In this document: positions 34,517 to 43,489 of the stretch, piece by piece | How positions within the stretch are numbered: position 1 is the first letter of the stretch | How the letters are laid out: every line of letters begins with the position of its first letter | Source of the DNA: Streptococcus gwangjuense | Lineage (GTDB): Bacteria > Bacillota > Bacilli > Lactobacillales > Streptococcaceae | NCBI RefSeq assembly: GCF_003627155.1 | Contig: NZ_CP032621.1 | Location: 62,001 to 126,000, forward strand | Direction of reading: 5' to 3' | DNA length: 64,000 bases | The notes under the pieces: generated by a model | Databases searched by the model: none | What the model saw: only the letters and a program-made list of their open reading frames with translations | What the model was told of the DNA's origin: nothing | Translations under genes and position numbers: made by a program

Positions 34517-35767
34517 ATGTTAAGTTCAAAAGATATCATCAAGGCTCATAAGGTCTTGAATGGTGTGGTCGTTAATACACCGCTTGATTATGACCATTAT
34601 TTATCGGAGAAGTATGGTGCTAAGATTTATTTGAAAAAGGAAAATGCTCAACGTGTTCGCTCTTTTAAAATTCGTGGTGCCTATTATGCCATTTCCCAGC
34701 TCAGCAAGGAAGAACGTGAGCGTGGGGTAGTCTGCGCTTCTGCGGGGAATCATGCGCAGGGAGTTGCCTATACTTGTAATGAGATGAAAATTCCTGCTAC
34801 TATTTTTATGCCCATTACTACTCCGCAACAAAAGATTGGTCAAGTTCGCTTTTTTGGTGGGGATTTTGTAACCATTAAACTAGTTGGGGATACCTTTGAT
34901 GCTTCAGCCAAAGCAGCTCAAGAATTTACAGTCTCTGAAAATCGTACCTTTATTGATCCTTTTGATGATGCCCATGTTCAAGCTGGTCAAGGGACAGTTG
35001 CTTATGAGATTTTAGAAGAAGCTCGAAAAGAATCGATTGATTTTGATGCTGTCTTGGTTCCTGTTGGAGGTGGTGGTCTCATTGCTGGGGTTTCTACCTA
35101 TATCAAGGAAACAAGTCCAGAAATTGAAGTCATCGGAGTAGAGGCTAATGGGGCACGTTCCATGAAAGCTGCCTTTGAAGCTGGTGGGCCTGTCAAACTC
35201 AAAGAAATTGACAAATTTGCGGATGGGATTGCTGTACAAAAGGTAGGACAGTTGACCTATGAGGCGACTCGTCAACATGTTCAAACCTTGGTAGGTGTCG
35301 ATGAGGGATTGATTTCTGAAACCTTGATTGACCTTTACTCTAAGCAAGGGATTGTCGCAGAACCTGCTGGAGCGGCTAGTATCGCCTCTCTAGAGGTGTT
35401 AGCTGAATATATCAAGGGGAAAACCATTTGTTGTATCATTTCTGGAGGGAATAATGATATCAACCGTATGCCAGAAATGGAAGAGCGTGCCTTGATTTAT
35501 GATGGGATCAAGCATTACTTTGTGGTTAATTTTCCACAGCGCCCAGGGGCCTTGCGTGAGTTTGTAAATGATATCTTGGGGCCAAATGATGATATCACAC
35601 GTTTTGAGTATATCAAACGAGCTAGCAAGGGGACAGGTCCAGTATTGATTGGGATTGCCTTGGCAGATAAGCATGATTATGCAGGCTTGATTCGTCGAAT
35701 GGAAGGTTTTGATCCATCTTATATTAACTTAAATGGTAATGAAACGCTCTATAATATGCTTGTCTGA
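34517..35767 (+). CDS. ilvA: threonine dehydratase (biosynthetic)
   Basis: This enzyme deaminates threonine to 2-oxobutyrate, the first step to isoleucine. The 416-residue PLP enzyme has the Schiff-base Lys in RSFKIRGAYYA, the glycine-rich phosphate loop VPVGGGGLIAG, and SGGNNDINRM. It has a single C-terminal ACT-like domain (YFVVNFPQRPGALREF), giving the short Firmicute form. AGGAG lies before the ATG. It completes the ilvB-ilvN-ilvC-ilvA cluster. Confidence 0.96.
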   Translation: MLSSKDIIKAHKVLNGVVVNTPLDYDHYLSEKYGAKIYLKKENAQRVRSFKIRGAYYAISQLSKEERERGVVCASAGNHAQGVAYTCNEMKIPATIFMPITTPQQKIGQVRFFGGDFVTIKLVGDTFDASAKAAQEFTVSENRTFIDPFDDAHVQAGQGTVAYEILEEARKESIDFDAVLVPVGGGGLIAGVSTYIKETSPEIEVIGVEANGARSMKAAFEAGGPVKLKEIDKFADGIAVQKVGQLTYEATRQHVQTLVGVDEGLISETLIDLYSKQGIVAEPAGAASIASLEVLAEYIKGKTICCIISGGNNDINRMPEMEERALIYDGIKHYFVVNFPQRPGALREFVNDILGPNDDITRFEYIKRASKGTGPVLIGIALADKHDYAGLIRRMEGFDPSYINLNGNETLYNMLV

Positions 35768-35793
35768 GAACTAATAAAAAAATATCATATTAT

Positions 35794-35822
35794 TTGCACA
35801 ACTGATGTATAGGTGCTATAAT
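35794..35822 (+). promoter_or_regulatory. near-consensus promoter in the ilvA-downstream gap
   Basis: TTGCAC, a 17-base spacer, and TATAAT preceded by TGC (extended -10). It drives a transcript into a 15-codon ORF and then apparently decayed sequence. Confidence 0.75.
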
Positions 35823-35848
35823 GAGGGTGAAGAAAGGGGGCGATTCCT

Positions 35849-36420
35849 ATGGACTTAGGAAATCGATTACGCTATTTCTATCACAAGTCATTATAGTACC
35901 TATTATTTTTTGATTCAGTTTATAGTAAGGGAGTAAAATTACTTGTTATATATAAGGAGTATTTTTAGAATCCACTATTTTATATATAGCTAATATGAAA
36001 TTTGGCTAAATATAATAGGAATTAGAAAAAATAATCAATACTAATAAGAAACATTATACTGAGTTGACTGAGAAGAGTGATAAGATACTAAGAAGATAAA
36101 AACAGTGGAAAATGTTGGAAGATAGGATACTATTGTGTCCTAACTACTCATCTTTTTATAGGTTTGAAGGAATAAAAAGGAATATTGATAAAGTAAATAA
36201 ATAGTACCAGTTGAGCAAGTGAAAAGTGCTTATAAAGGCAGGAAGAATATCAAAGAAGGAGAAGAGGAATAATAGTTAGTAATAGTGTGGAGAGAAAGTC
36301 TTCTGCTATTAGAAATATCATTTTAAAGTTAGGTAAATAGAATAAAGTTGAAGATAAAACCTGTCTAATCTATCAAGAATTGGTATTTGTAAAGCATGAA
36401 TATTTTTACAAACAAAAGAG
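35849..36420 (+). pseudogene. decayed gene, possibly of an XRE-type regulator
   Basis: Behind the strong promoter and an AAGGGGG ribosome binding site, ATG 35849 opens a frame that reads MDLGNRLRYFYHKSL and stops at 35894-35896. The start resembles the first residues of XRE-type helix-turn-helix regulators. Downstream, short frames such as one at about 36110-36205 and further pieces to 36420 look protein-like (charged, Lys/Glu-rich) but are broken by many stops. I see no intact gene, RNA or repeat in 35900-36540. Alternatively the 15-residue peptide itself is the product. Confidence 0.4.
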
Positions 36421-36549
36421 TTAATAATACAATTATTTTAAAGGTGTTTGCTAATGGTTTATAGTAAGTGAAAACCTATATATTATCGGCTTTAATAAGA
36501 TAGTAACAGAAAAATAAATCATTAATTTTATTGAATATATGTTTTTTTA

Positions 36550-36578
36550 TTGACAAAAGTCATAAAAACGTATACAAT
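36550..36578 (+). promoter_or_regulatory. promoter of the 36612 gene
   Basis: Perfect TTGACA, a 17-base spacer, then TACAAT. Confidence 0.85.
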
Positions 36579-36611
36579 TAAATATCGTAAAGAAGAAAAT
36601 AGGAGAAGGAC

Positions 36612-36827
36612 ATGGCTAAGTCAAACTTTGAAAAAGTAGAATCAGTTGTTGGCTGGGTTCGTGATAAGAAAATCACAGGCTACCGTATCTCTAAAGAAAC
36701 GAATGCGCGTGAAATGTCTATCATTGCTCTAGCGCAGGGTCGTGCAAAAGTAAAAAATATTTCATTTGAAACAGCTCTAGGTTTAATTGATTTCTATGAA
36801 AAAAATCATGAAAAATTTGAAGATTAA
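36612..36827 (+). CDS. small helix-turn-helix-like protein
   Basis: The 71-residue protein (VVGWVRDKKITGYRISKETN, then IIALAQGRAKVKNISFETALGLIDFYEKN) has the pattern of a short helical DNA-binding protein: a YRISKET segment like the recognition part of a Cro/C1 fold, and a C-terminal helix. It is cytosolic with no membrane segment. GGAGAAGG precedes the ATG and a consensus promoter drives it alone. Pneumococcus encodes a similar small hypothetical protein between ilvA and glnQ, as I recall. Regulation of the neighbours is possible but unproven. Confidence 0.75.
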   Translation: MAKSNFEKVESVVGWVRDKKITGYRISKETNAREMSIIALAQGRAKVKNISFETALGLIDFYEKNHEKFED

Positions 36828-36888
36828 TCTTTGGATAATGGCGGATTCTTGAAAAGGGTCTGCCTTTTCATTTTGAGGTCAACAAAAA

Positions 36889-36920
36889 GACTGCACGATT
36901 GATGCAGCCTTTTCTTTTTA
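36889..36920. terminator. bidirectional terminator between the small gene and the glutamine transporter
   Basis: CTGCA (36891-36895) and TGCAG (36903-36907) pair around a short loop, with T-rich runs on both sides (TTTTCTTTTT on plus, TTTTTGTTG on minus). The stem is short. Confidence 0.5.
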
Positions 36921-37658
36921 TTTGAGATAACGTTGAAGAAATTCTTTTGTACGTTCTTCTTTAGGATTGGTGAAGAGGTCTTCTGGTTTGCCTTCTTCAG
37001 CAATTACACCTTTATCCATAAAGATAACACGGTGAGAGACATCACGGGCAAATTCCATTTCGTGAGTCACTACAATCATAGTCAAGCCTTCCTGAGCTAG
37101 ATCTTGCATGATTTTGAGGACTTCTCCAACCATTTCTGGATCGAGAGCTGATGTTGGTTCATCAAAGAGAATAGCGTCAGGATTCATAGAGAGGGCGCGT
37201 GCAATAGCCACACGTTGTTTTTGACCACCTGAGAGTTGTTTTGGTTTGGCTTGCCAGTAGCGTTCTCCCATGCCGACTTTTTCCAAGTTTTCTTTGGCAA
37301 TCTTTTCAGCTTCTGTGCGTTCACGTTTAAGGACAGTTGTCTGAGCGACGATTGTGTTTTCAAGGACGTTGAGATTTTCAAATAGGTTAAAGGATTGGAA
37401 AACCATACCTAACTTTTCACGGTATTGCGTGAGGTCATAGCCTTTTTCGAGGACGTTTTGTCCATGATAAAGGATTTGTCCATCAGTTGGTGTTTCAAGT
37501 AGGTTAATAGAGCGTAGGAAGGTCGATTTCCCGCTTCCAGAGCTTCCGATGATAGAGATAACTTCACCCTTGTGGACAGTTAGAGAAATGTCTTTTAGCA
37601 CTTCGTTTTGTCCATAGGATTTTTTTAGGTGTTTAATTTCAAGGATTGCTTGTGTCAT
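36918..37658 (-). CDS. glnQ: polar amino-acid (glutamine-type) ABC transporter ATPase
   Basis: The 246-residue ATPase has Walker [10 protein letters not shown], signature LSGGQKQR, Walker [14 protein letters not shown], and the switch His in VVTHEMEFA. The EFGFA-type motif set is that of the PAO/GlnQ subfamily importing polar amino acids. The gene overlaps the upstream fused binding-protein/permease gene by one base. Substrate glutamine is inferred from the family and the synteny with glnQ of pneumococcus. Confidence 0.93.
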   Translation of the reverse strand: MTQAILEIKHLKKSYGQNEVLKDISLTVHKGEVISIIGSSGSGKSTFLRSINLLETPTDGQILYHGQNVLEKGYDLTQYREKLGMVFQSFNLFENLNVLENTIVAQTTVLKRERTEAEKIAKENLEKVGMGERYWQAKPKQLSGGQKQRVAIARALSMNPDAILFDEPTSALDPEMVGEVLKIMQDLAQEGLTMIVVTHEMEFARDVSHRVIFMDKGVIAEEGKPEDLFTNPKEERTKEFLQRYLK

Positions 37659-39223
37659 TATTTCAAATCCTCCGTTTGCATTTGGTTAGCACCTGTAGTA
37701 TAGGTATCCATGTCCATGCGGCGTTCGATAAAGCGTAGGATACGTGTTACGGTGAAGGTGAGGACAAAGTAAATCACGGCGATGATTGTAAATGTCTGGA
37801 AGTATTGATAGGTTTGAGTTGCCACGGTATTTCCTGAGAAATAAAGTTCGACAACAGAGATAACGTTCAATACAGATGTATCTTTGATATTGATGACAAA
37901 TTCATTACCAGTTGCGGGTAGGATGTTGCGGACTACCTGAGGTAGGACAATCTTACGCATGGTTTGGTTATGAGTCATACCAAGAGCAGTAGCAGCTTCA
38001 AATTGTCCCTTGTCAACTGCTAGGATACCACCACGGACGATTTCGGTCATGTAGGCACCAGTGTTAATCGAAACGATGAAGATTGCAGCCAGTGTACGGT
38101 CAAGGTTGATACCGAAAGCTTGGGCAGTTCCGTAGTAGATAACCATCGATTGAACGATCATTGGTGTACCACGGAAAATTTCAATGTAGACATTGAGGAT
38201 CCAGCCGACTAGTTTTTGTAGGCCGTAAATGACTTTGTTTTCAGAGAGGGGAGCAGTACGGAAAACACCAATGGCAAGTCCAATAATGAGACCTGTGATG
38301 GTTCCCACGATAGAGATTAAAAGAGTGATACCAGCACCACGCAAGAGTTGTTGCCAGTTTTCAGAAAGAATTTTAGCGACTTGGCTAAAGAAACTACTGC
38401 TAGTCTCTTCAGTTGTTGTAGCTTCGGCAGGTTGTTCCTTAATCATACGATCCATCAAGGCAACTTGGTCGTCTTTTGAAATGGTTTCAATGCTGGCATT
38501 GATTTGGCTAATACGATTGTCATCTTTACGAAGTCCAATGGCGATAGCTGTATCTTCTTCCCCAGTTTTGAAACCTGGTTCTACTTGGATCATCTTGAAC
38601 TTAGAGTTAGCAGCTTCAGCAGTCAGAGCTTCTGGGCGTTCAGAGACATAGGCGTCGATGACACCAGCTTCAAGAGCTTGGCGCATTTGAGCGAAGTCTC
38701 CCATGGCTGTTTCTTTTTTAGCACCTGGGATTTGTGCAATCAAGTCGTAAAGGTAAACACCTTGTTGAGAAGTGATTTTCGCACCATTAAAGTCATCCAA
38801 AGATTTAGCACTTGCGTAGGCAGAATCTTTTTTGACAAGCAAAACTGGTTCGCTAGTGTAGTAACTGCTTGAAAAGGCAATTTCTTGTTTGCGCTCGGCA
38901 GTTGGACTCATACCTGCGATAATCATGTCAATCTTACCGGAAGTAAGGGCAGGGACTAGACCTTCCCACTTTGTTTTAACAACCAAAGGTTCTTTACCTA
39001 AGTTCTTAGCGATTTTCTTGGCAATTTGGACATCGTATCCATTGGCGTACTGGTTGGTTCCATCGATTTTGACAGCTCCGTTGCTATCATCATCCTGGGT
39101 CCAGTTAAAGGGAGCATATGCTGCTTCCATCCCGATGCGTAAATATTCATCGGCTTGAGCAACATTGACAAGTCCCAGCATCAGCAAGAGACTTGTGAAA
39201 ATAGATAAGTATATTTTTCTCAT
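37658..39223 (-). CDS. fused substrate-binding protein and permease of the glutamine-type ABC importer
   Basis: The 521-residue fusion has a signal peptide (about 1-25, [18 protein letters not shown]), a periplasmic-type binding domain (about 26-270; [13 protein letters not shown], the classical amino-acid-binding start; [14 protein letters not shown] hinge region), then a HisM/GlnP-type permease with several membrane helices (about 290-500; [16 protein letters not shown] and the EAA-loop region [22 protein letters not shown]). Fused importers of this type are typical of lactic acid bacteria. It pairs with GlnQ. Its promoter lies at 39266-39294 on the minus strand. Confidence 0.93.
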   Translation of the reverse strand: MRKIYLSIFTSLLLMLGLVNVAQADEYLRIGMEAAYAPFNWTQDDDSNGAVKIDGTNQYANGYDVQIAKKIAKNLGKEPLVVKTKWEGLVPALTSGKIDMIIAGMSPTAERKQEIAFSSSYYTSEPVLLVKKDSAYASAKSLDDFNGAKITSQQGVYLYDLIAQIPGAKKETAMGDFAQMRQALEAGVIDAYVSERPEALTAEAANSKFKMIQVEPGFKTGEEDTAIAIGLRKDDNRISQINASIETISKDDQVALMDRMIKEQPAEATTTEETSSSFFSQVAKILSENWQQLLRGAGITLLISIVGTITGLIIGLAIGVFRTAPLSENKVIYGLQKLVGWILNVYIEIFRGTPMIVQSMVIYYGTAQAFGINLDRTLAAIFIVSINTGAYMTEIVRGGILAVDKGQFEAATALGMTHNQTMRKIVLPQVVRNILPATGNEFVINIKDTSVLNVISVVELYFSGNTVATQTYQYFQTFTIIAVIYFVLTFTVTRILRFIERRMDMDTYTTGANQMQTEDLK

Positions 39224-39265
39224 GATTTCTCCTATTTCTAATCTATTAAAAAATAACTGTCTCCT

Positions 39266-39294
39266 ATTTTATCGAAAAAAACTCTATTTTTCAA
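39266..39294 (-). promoter_or_regulatory. promoter of the glutamine-type transporter operon
   Basis: On the minus strand TTGAAA, 17 bases, TAAAAT. It diverges from the DUF2207 promoter. Confidence 0.7.
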
Positions 39295-39322
39295 TATAGG
39301 TAAGCCCTTACTTATGAAAAAA

Positions 39323-39331
39323 TGATATAAT
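39323..39331 (+). promoter_or_regulatory. extended -10 promoter of the DUF2207 gene
   Basis: TGATATAAT, 31 bases before the ATG, with a poor -35. Confidence 0.65.
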
Positions 39332-39361
39332 GATAACAAAGATAAAAAGGGGGCTTAGTTG

Positions 39362-41251
39362 ATGAAAAAAACTTTTTTCTTACTAGTGTTAGGCTTGTTT
39401 TGCCTTCTGCCATTCTCTGTTTTTGCCATTGATTTCAAGATAAACTCTTATCAAGGGGATTTGTATATTCATGCAGATAATACAGCAGAATTTAGACAGA
39501 AGATAGTTTATCAGTTTGAGGAAGACTTTAAGGGCCAAATCGTGGGACTTGGACGTGCGGGCAAGATGCCTAGTGGATTTGACATTGATCCTCATCCAAA
39601 GGTTCAGGCCGCAAAAAACGGTGCTGAATTAGTAGACGTTACTAGCGAAGTGACAGAAGAAGCGAATGGTTATACTGTGAAAGTCTATAATCCCGGTCAG
39701 GAAGGTGACATAGTGGAAGTTGACCTCATCTGGAATTTAAAAAATTTGCTTTTTCTATATGATGACATCGCTGAATTAAATTGGCAACCTTTAACAGATA
39801 GTTCAGGAGCTATTGGCAAGTTTGAATTTCATGTAAGGGGAGATAAGGGGGTTGAAAAACTCTTTTTCCATACAGGTAAACTTTTTAGAGAGGGAACGAT
39901 TGAAAAGAGTAACCTTGATTATACTATCCGTTTAGACAATCTTCCGGCTAAGCGTGGAGTTGAATTGCACGCCTACTGGCCTCGAACTGATTTTGCTAGC
40001 GCTAGGGATCAGGGATTGAAAGGCAATCGTTTAGAAGAGTTTAATAAGATAGAAGACTCGATTTTTAAAGAAAAAGAGCAAAGTAAACAACTCGTTACTT
40101 GGGTCTTCCCTTCGATACTTTCTATCTCCTTGTTATTGAGTATTTGCTTTTATTTTATTTATAGAAGAAAGACCACTCCTTCGGTCAAATATGCCAAAAA
40201 TCATCGTATCTATGAACCACCAATGGAATTAGAGCCTATGGTTTTATCAGAGGCTGTCTACTCTACCTCCTTGGAGGAAGTGAGTCCCTTGGTCAAGGGA
40301 GCTGGAAAATTCACCTTTGATCAACTTATTCAAGCTACCTTGCTAGATGTGATAGACCGTGGAAATGTCTCTATCATTTCAGAAGGAGATGCAGTTGGTT
40401 TGAGGTTAGTAAAAGAAGATGGTTTGTCAGGCTTTGAGAAAGACTGTCTAGATCTGGCTTTTTCAGGCAAAACAGAAGAAATTCTTTCCAATTTGTTTGC
40501 GGATTACAAGGTATCTGATAGCCTTTATCGTAGAGCAAAAGTCTCTGATGAAAAACGGATTCAAGCAAAGGGGCGTCAGCTCAAATCTTCTTTTGAAGAA
40601 GTATTGAACCAGATGCAAGAAGGAGTGAGAAATAGAGTTACCTTATGGGGGCTTCCAGATTACTACCGTCCTTTAACTGGTGGGGAAAAGGCCTTGCAAG
40701 TGGGTATGGGTGCTTTGACTATCCTGCCCCTATTTATCGGATTTGGCTTATTCTTGTACAGTTTGGATGTTTATGGCTATCTTTACATCCCCTTGCCAAT
40801 ACTTGGTTTTCTAGGTTTGGTTTTGGCTGTTTTCTATTATTGGAAGCTTCGACTAGATAATCGTGATGGTGTACTGAATGAAGCAGGGGCAGAAGTCTAC
40901 TATCTCTGGACCAGTTTTGAAAATATGTTGCGTGAGATTGCAAGATTGGATCAGGCTGAATTGGAAAGTATTGTGGTCTGGAATCGCCTTTTGGTCTATG
41001 CGACCTTATTTGGCTATGCGGACAAGGTCAGCCATTTGATGAAGGTGCATCACATCCAAGTGGGAAATCCAGATATCAATCTCTATGTAGATTATGGCTG
41101 GCACGGTATGTTTTATCATTCAAGCGCGCAAATGAGCCATTATGCCAGCATCGCAAACACAGCAAGTACCTATTCCGTATCTTCTGGAAATGGAAGTTCT
41201 GGCGGTGGCTTCTCCGGAGGTGGAGGTGGTGGCAGTATCGGTGCCTTTTAA
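39362..41251 (+). CDS. DUF2207 family membrane protein with glycine-rich C-terminus
   Basis: The 629-residue protein has a signal sequence (about 1-22), a large external beta-rich domain (VQAAKNGAELVDVTSEV, then LDYTIRLDNLPAKRGVELHAYWP) to about residue 245, one membrane helix (about 247-268), a cytoplasmic region, two further helices (about 460-500) and a tail GGGFSGGGGGGSIGAF. This is the layout of DUF2207 proteins, whose role is not known. The start is the ATG at 39362 after AAGGGGG; a TTG one codon earlier is in frame. It is alone on its transcript. Confidence 0.85.
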   Translation: MKKTFFLLVLGLFCLLPFSVFAIDFKINSYQGDLYIHADNTAEFRQKIVYQFEEDFKGQIVGLGRAGKMPSGFDIDPHPKVQAAKNGAELVDVTSEVTEEANGYTVKVYNPGQEGDIVEVDLIWNLKNLLFLYDDIAELNWQPLTDSSGAIGKFEFHVRGDKGVEKLFFHTGKLFREGTIEKSNLDYTIRLDNLPAKRGVELHAYWPRTDFASARDQGLKGNRLEEFNKIEDSIFKEKEQSKQLVTWVFPSILSISLLLSICFYFIYRRKTTPSVKYAKNHRIYEPPMELEPMVLSEAVYSTSLEEVSPLVKGAGKFTFDQLIQATLLDVIDRGNVSIISEGDAVGLRLVKEDGLSGFEKDCLDLAFSGKTEEILSNLFADYKVSDSLYRRAKVSDEKRIQAKGRQLKSSFEEVLNQMQEGVRNRVTLWGLPDYYRPLTGGEKALQVGMGALTILPLFIGFGLFLYSLDVYGYLYIPLPILGFLGLVLAVFYYWKLRLDNRDGVLNEAGAEVYYLWTSFENMLREIARLDQAELESIVVWNRLLVYATLFGYADKVSHLMKVHHIQVGNPDINLYVDYGWHGMFYHSSAQMSHYASIANTASTYSVSSGNGSSGGGFSGGGGGGSIGAF

Positions 41252-41278
41252 AGAGAACTGTCACAGACTAAAAAAATA

Positions 41279-41287
41279 TGCTATAAT
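41279..41287 (+). promoter_or_regulatory. uppP extended -10 promoter (TGCTATAAT)
   Basis: Perfect TGCTATAAT, 26 bases before the uppP start; the ribosome binding site is AAAAGGAG. Confidence 0.7.
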
Positions 41288-41312
41288 GGAAGATAGAAAA
41301 AAGGAGTAATCT

Positions 41313-42158
41313 ATGTATCTTATTGAAATTTTAAAATCTATCTTCTTCGGTATTGTTGAAGGAATTACGGAATGGCTGCCGATTTCAAGTACAGGTCACT
41401 TGATTTTAGCAGAGGAATTTATCCAATACCAAAATCAAAATGAAGTCTTTATGTCCATGTTTAATGTCGTGATTCAGCTTGGTGCGATTTTGGCGGTTAT
41501 GGTGATTTACTTTAATAAGCTCAATCCCTTTAAACCGGGTAAAGACAAGCAGGAAGTTCGTCGAACTTGGCAACTGTGGTCTAAAGTTCTTGTAGCTACT
41601 TTACCTTTGCTTGCTGTATTTAAGTTTGATGATTGGTTTGATACTCACTTCCATAATATGGTTTCAGTTGCTCTCATGCTGATTATCTATGGGATTGCCT
41701 TTATCTATTTGGAAAAGCGCAATAAAGCTCGTGCTATCGAACCAACTGTAACAGAGTTGGATAAGCTTCCTTATACGACAGCCTTCTATATCGGCCTCTT
41801 CCAAGTTCTTGCCCTTTTACCGGGAACCAGTCGTTCTGGGGCAACGATTGTCGGTGGTTTGTTGAATGGAACGAGTCGTTCTGTTGTGACAGAATTTACC
41901 TTCTATTTAGGGATTCCTGTTATGTTTGGAGCCAGTGCCTTAAAGATTTTCAAATTTGTGAAAGCAGGACAACTCTTGAGCTTTGGGCAATTGTTCTTGC
42001 TCTTGGTTGCGATGGGAGTAGCCTTTGCAGTCAGCATGGTCGCTATTCGTTTCTTGACAAGTTATGTGAAAAAACACGACTTTACCCTTTTCGGTAAATA
42101 CCGTATCGTGCTTGGTAGTGTCTTGCTACTTTATAGCTTTGTCCGTTTATTTGTATAA
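41313..42158 (+). CDS. uppP: undecaprenyl-diphosphate phosphatase
   Basis: The enzyme recycles the C55 lipid carrier for peptidoglycan and capsule by removing one phosphate, and gives bacitracin resistance (also called bacA). The 281-residue polytopic protein carries both family motifs: [18 protein letters not shown] near the start and [15 protein letters not shown]. About eight membrane helices are visible. It is monocistronic, ending at the bidirectional terminator shared with dinB. Confidence 0.97.
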   Translation: MYLIEILKSIFFGIVEGITEWLPISSTGHLILAEEFIQYQNQNEVFMSMFNVVIQLGAILAVMVIYFNKLNPFKPGKDKQEVRRTWQLWSKVLVATLPLLAVFKFDDWFDTHFHNMVSVALMLIIYGIAFIYLEKRNKARAIEPTVTELDKLPYTTAFYIGLFQVLALLPGTSRSGATIVGGLLNGTSRSVVTEFTFYLGIPVMFGASALKIFKFVKAGQLLSFGQLFLLLVAMGVAFAVSMVAIRFLTSYVKKHDFTLFGKYRIVLGSVLLLYSFVRLFV

Positions 42159-42160
42159 GA

Positions 42161-42192
42161 AAAACCTTGAAGGGTCAACTCTTCAAGGTTTT
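42161..42192. terminator. bidirectional terminator between uppP and dinB
   Basis: AAAACCTTGAAG and CTTCAAGGTTTT form a perfect 12-bp stem with an eight-base loop. The A and T arms provide U-tracts on both strands. The dinB stop codon lies within its edge. Confidence 0.9.
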
Positions 42193-43252
42193 AAAATCCA
42201 GTCACGGTAATCCCCAGCAGGCGGACACCTCTTTCTTTCTCGCTTAATTCTTCATAGAGTTGCAGGGCTATTTGGCTTATTTGACTAGCATCCTGTGTTT
42301 TTTGAGCCAGACTTTTTCGTTTGGTAAGAGTTGAAAAGTCTTCGTAGCGGATTTTCATAATGACAATTTTTCCAGCTTTTTCTTGTTGACTGAGATTGAG
42401 AGCGACTCTTTCTGATAGGAGAGTCAGCTCTTTTTTGATGTCTTCCTCGGCACGGAGAATCTTCCCGTAGGTTTTCTCCTTCCCGATTGATTTACGGATG
42501 CGATTGGATTTGACCGGGGAATTGTGGATGCCACGAGCCTTTCGATACAGGTCATAGCCCAGTCTGCCAAAGCGGTCTATTAGGGTCACTTCAGGGACTT
42601 CAAGTAGATCAGCGCCGGTAAAAATACCCATTTGATGAAGTCTCTCTACCGTCTTTTTTCCTACTCCATGAAACTTAGAAATATCCATTTGTTTGAGAAA
42701 ATCCTCAGCTTGGTCAGGTAAAATAATTGTCAAACCGTGTGGTTTTTGATAATCACTAGCCATTTTAGCTAAGAATTTGTTGTAGGAAACGCCTGCAGAA
42801 GCAGTTAGATGGAGTTCTTGCCAGATATCCTCTTGAATGAGGCGAGCGATTTTGACCGCTGACTTGATACCGAGTTTATTTTCTGTCACATCCAAATAGG
42901 CTTCATCAATGCTCATGGGTTCAATCAAATCTGTATAACGCTTAAAGATAGCTCGAATCTGGAGGCCCACAGTCTTGTATTTTTCATAATTCCCTGAGAT
43001 AAAGACGGCCTGGGGGCAACGTTCGTAGGCTTCTTTAGAACTCATGGCTGAATGGACACCAAAAGCTCGCGCCTCATAGCTACAAGTGGAAACGACACCA
43101 CGCCCACCTGTTTGCCGAGGGTCGCTTCCAATAATGACAGGTTTTCCTCTGAGTTTAGGATTATCTCTGATTTCGACCGCAGCAAAAAAGGCATCCATGT
43201 CAATATGGATGATTTTTCTTGACAAATCATTTAATAAAGGAAAAATCAACAT
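42191..43252 (-). CDS. dinB: DNA polymerase IV (Y-family)
   Basis: This error-prone translesion polymerase is the product of 353 residues from the ATG at 43252, preceded by AAGGTG; a GTG three codons earlier is less likely. The catalytic acids lie in [12 protein letters not shown] and in [12 protein letters not shown]. The [18 protein letters not shown] stretch, the helix-hairpin-helix region ([16 protein letters not shown]) and the little-finger domain are all present. The gene converges with uppP. Confidence 0.96.
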   Translation of the reverse strand: MLIFPLLNDLSRKIIHIDMDAFFAAVEIRDNPKLRGKPVIIGSDPRQTGGRGVVSTCSYEARAFGVHSAMSSKEAYERCPQAVFISGNYEKYKTVGLQIRAIFKRYTDLIEPMSIDEAYLDVTENKLGIKSAVKIARLIQEDIWQELHLTASAGVSYNKFLAKMASDYQKPHGLTIILPDQAEDFLKQMDISKFHGVGKKTVERLHQMGIFTGADLLEVPEVTLIDRFGRLGYDLYRKARGIHNSPVKSNRIRKSIGKEKTYGKILRAEEDIKKELTLLSERVALNLSQQEKAGKIVIMKIRYEDFSTLTKRKSLAQKTQDASQISQIALQLYEELSEKERGVRLLGITVTGF

Positions 43253-43404
43253 GCCTAGCACCTTTTTACTGCTTATTTTCTTTTATTATACCCTTTTTTC
43301 TGAAAAAAAGAAAAAATGCTTTATTTTTTTCAAAAATATAATACAGTTTAGGACAAAATATAGACTGTTTTAGAAAAGAAAGTGTAAAAATAGGCCTTTT
43401 TCAC

Positions 43405-43434
43405 TTGTTGAAATCGGTTACTGTGTGGTATACT
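43405..43434 (+). promoter_or_regulatory. pfl promoter
   Basis: TTGTTG, an 18-base spacer, and TATACT preceded by TGG (extended -10), about 55 bases before the chosen start. I see no clear Rex operator. Confidence 0.6.
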
Positions 43435-43489
43435 TGTCTCATGAATGTAACAGATGACTGTTACTAGAAAGAAAAAAGAGGACATTAAC

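Noticed and set aside
43253-43261. GTG start for dinB three codons upstream
   Set aside because: AAGGTG is correctly spaced for the ATG at 43252, not for the GTG.
43243-43380. Short T-rich palindromic stretch between dinB and pfl as a Rex operator
   Set aside because: No TTGTGAA-N4-TTCACAA-type match could be found near the pfl promoter.
43454-43489. Upstream extension of the pfl reading frame
   Set aside because: The ATG at 43490 has a ribosome site at correct spacing and gives the normal family N-terminus; the extension is Lys-rich and lacks a site.
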